From contig NZ_MJIL01000084.1 in assembly GCF_001939735.1 (NCBI RefSeq), positions 1-64,000 on the forward strand: 64,000 bases of DNA, read 5' to 3'. A model generated the notes under the pieces. It did no database searches. It was not told where the DNA came from and saw nothing but the letters and a program-made list of their open reading frames with translations. Position numbers and translations under genes: made by a program. Below, piece after piece: positions 58,948-64,000 of this stretch (positions within the stretch are counted from its first letter, which is position 1; each line of letters begins with the position of its first letter). This DNA comes from Photobacterium proteolyticum (lineage in GTDB: Bacteria > Pseudomonadota > Gammaproteobacteria > Enterobacterales > Vibrionaceae).

Positions 58948-59994
58948 ATGCTTTACAACAACAATCTACCGGTGCGGTTCCCGAAAGGAACGTTCGCGAT
59001 GTGGACGGTATACAGTTTCACCGGCGCATCCATTTTTGCTTCCATCATCTTTTCGCTGCTTCTTTTCCTCTCCATTGACGAAAATCCAGTGATGCAACTA
59101 CTGTTTGGCGGCCTCGCGGTCATTTTCGAGCTGGGAAAATTCTTTGCCTGGTATGAATTTGGAGAGCGCCGCGCCCGCCGCAACTATACCGGTGCCTTCT
59201 CTGCTTTTGCCTTCTATGCCGTCCTTGCTGCTATCTCTATTGGCGGCTCAGTAGGCGGGATCAACAGCGCCACCAACAAGGCGCAAGGGCATGTCAATGT
59301 TCAGCAAAGCAAGATCAGCACATACAACATGCAAATTGACGCAATTGAGAAACAAATCGAGCTCAACAATATCGCTGCCGAAAAATACATCCAGATGGAG
59401 CGAATCGCAACGGGTGTCGCCCGGATCCAGAAAGAAAATGAGCAACTGCGCCGCCAACAGCAAGCCCTTGCAGCAGAGCGAGACAGCCTGCCGGTAGTTA
59501 ATCAGGGGTCAGTCATTGGCCTTATCGACAGTTTGGCTAAGTCGCTCAATGTAAAAACGCAAACAGCACAATTAGGTTTGGTCATCTTCCTGTCTGTGCT
59601 ATTAGATTTCTTCGCGGCTTTCTTTGTCGGATTAATTGGCGAGGAGCTTCGTTTCAGGAACCAATTCCGCCGCGTCAACCCAATCACTATCGATGCGTTC
59701 GAATCGGCAGAGCCCAAAGAGCCTGAGCTGCTTACCAATACAATGGAAACCAGTAATGAAGCCGAGCCTACTGCAGTACAGGAAGTCGAACCCGAACTGC
59801 CAAAGAGCCCTTATGAGAAAGCGATTGAAGCCTTGAGTTCTAACCAGGTTAACTGCACCAAGCGAGCTGTCACCCGATTTCTTAAGATCAACAACGAGGA
59901 AGTGGATGACATCTTCAAGCAACTACTCGAGGAAGGGATTGTGAGCAAGAAGCCCAATAACCATTACCAATGGCATGGTGTAACAGAAAGCTAA
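58948..59994 (+). CDS. Membrane coiled-coil protein with cytoplasmic winged-helix-like tail
   Basis: 348 residues. Three membrane helices (about 19-42, 48-68, 82-104), a coiled coil (about 115-185, Gln/Glu-rich), a fourth membrane helix (LGLVIFLSVLLDFFAAFFVG, about 210-229), an acidic linker (about 250-285) and a C-terminal winged-helix-like domain (TKRAVTRFLKINNEEVDDIF, then LLEEGIVSKK). I do not recognise a named family. The layout could couple a membrane signal to DNA or protein binding. No good ribosome site, in keeping with a regulated leader. Confidence 0.75.
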   Translation: MLYNNNLPVRFPKGTFAMWTVYSFTGASIFASIIFSLLLFLSIDENPVMQLLFGGLAVIFELGKFFAWYEFGERRARRNYTGAFSAFAFYAVLAAISIGGSVGGINSATNKAQGHVNVQQSKISTYNMQIDAIEKQIELNNIAAEKYIQMERIATGVARIQKENEQLRRQQQALAAERDSLPVVNQGSVIGLIDSLAKSLNVKTQTAQLGLVIFLSVLLDFFAAFFVGLIGEELRFRNQFRRVNPITIDAFESAEPKEPELLTNTMETSNEAEPTAVQEVEPELPKSPYEKAIEALSSNQVNCTKRAVTRFLKINNEEVDDIFKQLLEEGIVSKKPNNHYQWHGVTES

Positions 59995-60012
59995 CACTTC
60001 TCCGCAACATCC

Positions 60013-60043
60013 AAAGCCCGCAGTATTGCTACTGCGGGCTTTG
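60013..60043. terminator. Bidirectional terminator after the coiled-coil membrane gene
   Basis: Thirteen-base perfect stem AAAGCCCGCAGTA (60013-60025) and TACTGCGGGCTTT (60030-60042), loop TTGC. Serves both convergent genes. Confidence 0.93.
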
Positions 60044-60058
60044 TTATATATGAGCGTA

Positions 60059-60439
60059 TTAGCCAAGCTGTACTTTCTTGTACTGTGCATAGCTTAGGAA
60101 AGACAGCAGAGCAAAAAACGCAGGATCACTCCAGCCAAATCCAGCAAAAACACCAGTAAAACACGCATACAAGGTAATCACGACACCTAGCAGGTTGGTA
60201 ACCAACAAGCCCTTAAACAACTTTTTCGCCACTAAGCCCTGCTCAATCTCACGAAGCAAAAAACTGATCGCTGCGATTCCACCCAGGAAAATACTGTTAT
60301 GCTGCGACAGAAAAAGTGCATATTGGTCATTGAGTTCAACGCCGTACATCGGCCACATCAAAGCGGGTACAAAAAACAAAGCCAGTGCAAAAACACCATA
60401 AATTGCAGCATGTACCGTCAGGAATGTTTTACTGTTCAT
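60059..60439 (-). CDS. Small four-helix membrane protein, function unknown
   Basis: 126 residues, about four membrane helices (YGVFALALFFVPALMWPMYG; IFLGGIAAISFLL; LLVTNLLGVVITLYACFTG; PAFFALLSFLSYA). No known motif. GGGAGTAGTGAG before ATG 60439 decides the start over ATG 60457, which sits on the upstream stop. Cotranscribed with the YdhR-like gene. Confidence 0.72.
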   Translation of the reverse strand: MNSKTFLTVHAAIYGVFALALFFVPALMWPMYGVELNDQYALFLSQHNSIFLGGIAAISFLLREIEQGLVAKKLFKGLLVTNLLGVVITLYACFTGVFAGFGWSDPAFFALLSFLSYAQYKKVQLG

Positions 60440-60456
60440 CTCACTACTCCCGGCCA

Positions 60457-60765
60457 TTACTTGTCGATCGGACCTTTGTTTATCAGTGACAAAGGCTCGT
60501 TTATATCAAACACAATACCTCTGACATCGGTAATGCCCATTTGCTGCAACCGAGCTGTATGCATTTCCAGATAAGCGAGGGCACTCTGCTCATCTTCGAA
60601 TAGATAAACCCCTCCACCCTGCTGAGTCTGTGCATTCTCTGTCCAGATTTTCCAAATCATTCCCGGCTCTTGATTAATCGATTCTGCCAACTCTTTCAGC
60701 AGTGCTGACATCTCCTCACCAAAAGGGCCCTGAAAAGTAAAATCGACCTGTAGCAACTTACGCAT
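60457..60765 (-). CDS. YdhR-like putative monooxygenase
   Basis: 102 residues of the dimeric ferredoxin-like alpha-beta-barrel (YdhR) family: LLQVDFTFQGPFGEEM at the start, MIWKIWTENAQTQQGGGVYLF (here given as IWKIWTENAQTQQGGGVYLF) and an ALAYLEMHTARLQQMGI helix. Reaction unknown. Divergent from the LysR gene at 60869, which probably controls it. Confidence 0.82.
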   Translation of the reverse strand: MRKLLQVDFTFQGPFGEEMSALLKELAESINQEPGMIWKIWTENAQTQQGGGVYLFEDEQSALAYLEMHTARLQQMGITDVRGIVFDINEPLSLINKGPIDK

Positions 60766-60868
60766 AATTTAGTACTCCACTCTCTTCGGTATGTGCAATA
60801 ATCATAATCAGCAAAAATTGAACAGAAAAGTTCAAAGTTTCCCCACTTACTGTGCAAAAAATTGACCA

Positions 60869-61768
60869 ATGAGACTTAAAACTACCTTAGAACAATGGCT
60901 CACCTTATATGAAGTCAACCGCTCGGGGAGTATTCAGGCTGCTGCAACCCAGCTAAACAAAAGCCATACCACGCTGATCTACGCGATCAGAAAACTCGAA
61001 GAGCAGCTGGATATTTCACTCGTTCAGGTAAAAGGACGACGAGCAGTACTGACTGACGATGGCCAGTCTTTACTTCGCAGAGCAACCTCCATGCTTGAAC
61101 AGGCCCGTGATCTTGAACTAATCAGTAACCAGCTATCCATGGGGGTAGAGTCTGAAATCACGGTATCAATCGATCATTTATGCTGCCGGGAATGGCTATA
61201 TCAGCCCTTATCCGAGTTTTTTGTGCAAAACAAAAACACCTCGATTCAGGTGGTTGAAACATCGCTATCAGGTACCACTGACGCTGTGGTCTCAGAGAAA
61301 TCCGACGTGGCTATTATCAATCTTCCAGTTATCAATTATCCGGCAGATGCCTTCGGTATCGTTACTATGGTGCCCGTTGCTGCCCAAAAGCATCCACTGG
61401 CACAAAAAGACAACCTTTGTTTCAGTGACATGACTACCGAAACCCAAATCGTCATCAGAGATCTTGGCGTCGATCCTGAGCAGGAAAAGCAAAACGTTGG
61501 TTGGCTTAAATCCCAGCAGCGCATAACTGTAGATAATTTTGACCATGCCTGGCGCGCTGTTGTCAACGGTTTGGGGTTTTGCCGTCTGCCAGAGCATATG
61601 GTCAACGAGATGAATTGTGATGATATCGTGAAGCTGTCAATTGAAGGGGCGCAGCGCTATCAGGTGCCGCTTCATATTACTCTGCCCAAAGGTGCCAAAA
61701 CCGGTCCAGCTGCTCGCGATCTGTACGATCTTCTGCTCGCCCATGCTTCAAAGCGTCTTGGCAGCTAA
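60869..61768 (+). CDS. LysR-family transcriptional regulator
   Basis: 299 residues. N-terminal winged helix (LEQWLTLYEVNRSGSIQAAA, TLIYAIRKLEEQL) and effector-binding domain with ITVSIDHLCCREWLYQPL. Divergent from the YdhR-like/membrane gene pair (103 bases apart), the likely targets. No clear Shine-Dalgarno before the ATG. Convergent with hpd. Confidence 0.88.
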   Translation: MRLKTTLEQWLTLYEVNRSGSIQAAATQLNKSHTTLIYAIRKLEEQLDISLVQVKGRRAVLTDDGQSLLRRATSMLEQARDLELISNQLSMGVESEITVSIDHLCCREWLYQPLSEFFVQNKNTSIQVVETSLSGTTDAVVSEKSDVAIINLPVINYPADAFGIVTMVPVAAQKHPLAQKDNLCFSDMTTETQIVIRDLGVDPEQEKQNVGWLKSQQRITVDNFDHAWRAVVNGLGFCRLPEHMVNEMNCDDIVKLSIEGAQRYQVPLHITLPKGAKTGPAARDLYDLLLAHASKRLGS

Positions 61769-61794
61769 TCAGGTTGGCTAATAACGCTATTACC

Positions 61795-61837
61795 AAAAAC
61801 ACATTGGACAGGAGGATTACTATCCGCCTGCCCAATG
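61795..61837 (-). terminator. Terminator of hpd
   Basis: On the minus strand CATTGG..CAGG pairs with CCTG..CCAATG (61837-61802, with bulges), followed by TGTTTTTGG. It lies 22 bases after the hpd stop. Confidence 0.72.
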
Positions 61838-61859
61838 CAACAGCTAATCTCAACTGCCA

Positions 61860-62936
61860 TTACTTATCGCTGGCATCCAACACACCGCGACGGATCTGGT
61901 CTAGCTCTATAGATTCAAACAAGGCCTGGAAGTTACCTTCACCAAATCCCTCATTCCCTTTACGCTGTATAATTTCAAAGAAGACAGGTCCGATAACGGT
62001 ATCTGTGAATATTTGCAACAAAATACCGGTCTCATCACCATCAATCAGAACTTTCAGCTCATTGAGCTTAGCCACATCTTCATGGTGACCGGGAACCCGC
62101 TTATTGATGCCCTCATAATAGGTATCAGGGGTGTCCATGAACCCCAGCCCACCCTGCTTGAGCTTTTCGACTGTCGCCAGGATATTTTCGGTACTCAAGG
62201 CAATATGCTGAATACCTTCACCATTGTATTGGTCCAGATACTCGGCGATCTGGGACTTGTCATCACTTGACTCGTTAATTGGGATCCGGATTTTGCCGCA
62301 CGGTGCCGTCATGGCCCGCGAGAGCAAACCGGTCATTTTACCTTTGATATCGAAGTGGCGTATTTCACGGAAGTTGGCTATTTTTTCATAGAAACTTGCC
62401 CACAAATCCATATTACCGCGCTTAACGTTATGGGTTAGATGATCAATAACCTCCAGCCCTGCATCCAGCGCTGCCATCCGCTCTTTGTAATCGGGATAGT
62501 AGTCAAAATCAATGTCGTAGATATCGTGCTCGCCATAGCGGTCAACCAGATAAATCAGTGACTCGCCGATACCATAGATAGCAGGAATGTTCAGCTCCAT
62601 CGGTCCCGCCTGAGGCGCACACGCCGTGGCACCTTTCTCAACCGCATAAGCAAGTGCCTGACTAGAGTCAGCCACGCGAAACGCCATGGCATTCACGCTG
62701 GCACCGTGTATACCTGCAAAACCTGACGCCTGAGAATGAGCCTCACCATTAACAATAAAATTAATATCGCCCTGTCGATACAGCCACACCGACTTGTGCT
62801 TGTGCTTGGCGACCTCGGCAAACCCCATTAAGCGAAAAAGGTTTTTCAAATTTGCAATACCCTCTGGGGTGGGTGCGGTGTATTCCACAAATTCAAAGCC
62901 GTCCGTGCCCATTGGATTATCAATCATCTTGCTCAT
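61860..62936 (-). CDS. hpd: 4-Hydroxyphenylpyruvate dioxygenase
   Basis: 358 residues, the usual bacterial length. Iron dioxygenase making homogentisate from 4-hydroxyphenylpyruvate, feeding HmgA 29 kb away. Iron ligands: His in HLTHNVKRGN, His in GEGIQHIALST and Glu in VFFEIIQRKGNEGFGEGNF. ATG 62936 follows GAGGATAAT; the in-frame GTG 62951 overlaps that site. Transcribed alone. Confidence 0.95.
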   Translation of the reverse strand: MSKMIDNPMGTDGFEFVEYTAPTPEGIANLKNLFRLMGFAEVAKHKHKSVWLYRQGDINFIVNGEAHSQASGFAGIHGASVNAMAFRVADSSQALAYAVEKGATACAPQAGPMELNIPAIYGIGESLIYLVDRYGEHDIYDIDFDYYPDYKERMAALDAGLEVIDHLTHNVKRGNMDLWASFYEKIANFREIRHFDIKGKMTGLLSRAMTAPCGKIRIPINESSDDKSQIAEYLDQYNGEGIQHIALSTENILATVEKLKQGGLGFMDTPDTYYEGINKRVPGHHEDVAKLNELKVLIDGDETGILLQIFTDTVIGPVFFEIIQRKGNEGFGEGNFQALFESIELDQIRRGVLDASDK

Positions 62937-63246
62937 CCGTATTATCCTCACTGTATGTCTTCAGCTGCCGTGTTTCAGGAGATCCGGCGCTTACTAATAG
63001 GATTAGCATTTCTGGCGAAATGATGAGACATTTCCCGGGCGAAAAATGTTACGCAAATGTAAATCAATTTCGTAAACTCAGATTGACAATATGCAACTTA
63101 AGTCTTTAGCAAGGTAAAGAATAAAAAGTTGCCAGATAATATTGGTAACAAGATTATTTATATTTTTTGCAACCCAGCTAGCAGTTTCGAAAGCTTTACG
63201 CCATTCCTCTGCAACAACAACTAAGCTTTGTTAAAGAGGTGAAGGA
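62937..63246. other. Divergent control region of hpd and the CHAD gene
   Basis: 310 bases, AT-rich. A TGTAAA half-site at 63058-63063 resembles half of a TyrR box, but the second arm (TCGTAA) does not match. No gene seen. Confidence 0.4.
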
Positions 63247-64000
63247 ATGAACGTTAATAAGAGAGATCAGTTAAAACTACCCAAAAGAGTTAACCCTAAA
63301 ATAAAGCTGTCGGCCTCAGCTGAAATATACCTACCCACTTTCCATTTTCTCAATAATGAATATCTCCATGCATTACGGCATGAAAAAGGTATTATCCGTG
63401 ACGATGATATCGAGTTTCTTCACCAGTACCGAGTAGCACTTCGCCGTTGCAGGACGCTAATCAGCTTGCTCAAGGCCTTGTTCGAGCCTCGCCCAAAAGC
63501 CATGCTCAACAATGAACTCAAAACCATGATGCAAAAGACCAACCTCCTGAGGGATCTCGATATCTTTCTGTTCAAGATGGATGAGTATTTTGTCTGCCTG
63601 GACCACTCTCACCACCAGGGGCTGATAAGGTTTATCGACGAGCTGCAAGACGAACGGCAAAAAGCTTTCAAGGAACTAAAGAAATGGCTGAAAACAGAAA
63701 ACTATGAACAGCAATGTACTCTTATTCAAGGCTTGCTGGCCGAAATGGAAAGTCACCAAACAGAAAAAGGACATATCAATAGCCGGGAGTTTGGCCATCT
63801 AGTCATTTGGCGCCACTTTCAGGGAACACTGTCACTCTGCAACCAACTCGATAGCAATAGTACTGACAATGCCATACACCGACTAAGAATTCGCTGCAAG
63901 AAACTCAGGTACCTACTCGAATACTTTGCCCCTATCCTGCCGCCTAAAGCCCGTAAAAAGCAGATAAAATGTTTAAAACAACTGCAAGATGAACTCGGTG
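63247..64000 (+). CDS. CHAD-domain protein, 3' end outside window
   Basis: 251 codons visible, open at the right edge. Begins MNVNKRDQLKLPKRVNPKIK. CHAD (conserved histidine alpha-helical domain) features: HQYRVALRRCRTLISLLKAL, NLLRDLDIFL, IHRLRIRCKKLRYLLEYF and LKQLQDELG, with conserved His/Arg/Lys lining a basic channel that binds polyphosphate. GAGGTGAAGG precedes the ATG. No CYTH domain is present in the visible part. Confidence 0.88.
   Translation, partial: MNVNKRDQLKLPKRVNPKIKLSASAEIYLPTFHFLNNEYLHALRHEKGIIRDDDIEFLHQYRVALRRCRTLISLLKALFEPRPKAMLNNELKTMMQKTNLLRDLDIFLFKMDEYFVCLDHSHHQGLIRFIDELQDERQKAFKELKKWLKTENYEQQCTLIQGLLAEMESHQTEKGHINSREFGHLVIWRHFQGTLSLCNQLDSNSTDNAIHRLRIRCKKLRYLLEYFAPILPPKARKKQIKCLKQLQDELG

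Noticed and set aside
63058-63076. TyrR box upstream of hpd
   Set aside because: Only one arm (TGTAAA) matches; the other reads TCGTAA.

Overview
The window looks like a chromosomal segment of a marine gammaproteobacterium, most likely Vibrionaceae (Photobacterium or Vibrio type). Grounds: a CsrB-type RNA under a GacA/UvrY/VarA box, an MalT-type phosphorylase promoter, a phhAB + hmgA-fah-maiA tyrosine-degradation block with a TyrR-like box, pqiABC, many two-component and c-di-GMP genes, and mixed GC content. I saw no tRNA, rRNA, IS element, integrase or CRISPR array. Genus is inference.

Layout. 1-2061 (-): alpha-glucan phosphorylase, cut by the left edge. 2549-3511 (+): ribosome-assembly GTPase YlqF/RbgA. 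4009-19370: a defence island with a McrC C-terminal remnant, a type I restriction-modification operon (hsdR-hsdM-hsdS) that continues into an ABC-type ATPase/TOPRIM pair, then a four-gene SMC system (JetD-like, JetC-like, JetA-like, JetB-like) divergent from a WYL regulator. 19557-19949 (-): CsrB-type regulatory RNA with its own promoter, terminator and upstream VarA/UvrY box. 20195-24537: hybrid histidine kinase divergent from a PstS-like periplasmic protein and a porin-like protein. 24675-29560: sugar kinase (ROK), small conserved protein, frameshifted CurA-type oxidoreductase, pqiCBA (to 30913). 31242-37724: phenylalanine/tyrosine catabolism, phhAB (-) divergent from hmgA-fah-maiA-acetoacetyl-CoA synthetase (+). 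37802-41647: COG0523 metallochaperone and a TldD/PmbA pair. 41741-46855: AT-rich signalling block (HD-GYP, CZB-MCP, AraC, PAS-GGDEF). 47396-51239: secreted proteins, pirin, LysR. 51234-57801 (-): seven-gene operon of periplasmic protein, ABC ATPase, FtsX-type permease, LolA-like protein, outer-membrane protein, LytS-type kinase and LytTR regulator. 58066-62936: thioesterase, membrane coiled-coil protein, YdhR-like protein, LysR, and hpd, the missing early enzyme of tyrosine degradation. 63247-end (+): CHAD-domain protein, cut by the right edge.

How it fits together. PhhA/PhhB make tyrosine from phenylalanine; Hpd, HmgA, MaiA and Fah take 4-hydroxyphenylpyruvate to fumarate and acetoacetate; the synthetase activates acetoacetate. 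Only the aromatic aminotransferase is absent from the window. The 4-19 kb island stacks three layers of DNA defence plus a fossil of a fourth between two housekeeping loci (ylqF and csrB). The most interesting item is the SMC operon: its parts match the Wadjet/MksBEFG anti-plasmid family, but in the order D-C-A-B, with a short SMC, a shortened TOPRIM subunit and a BrxR/CapW-like regulator on a divergent promoter.
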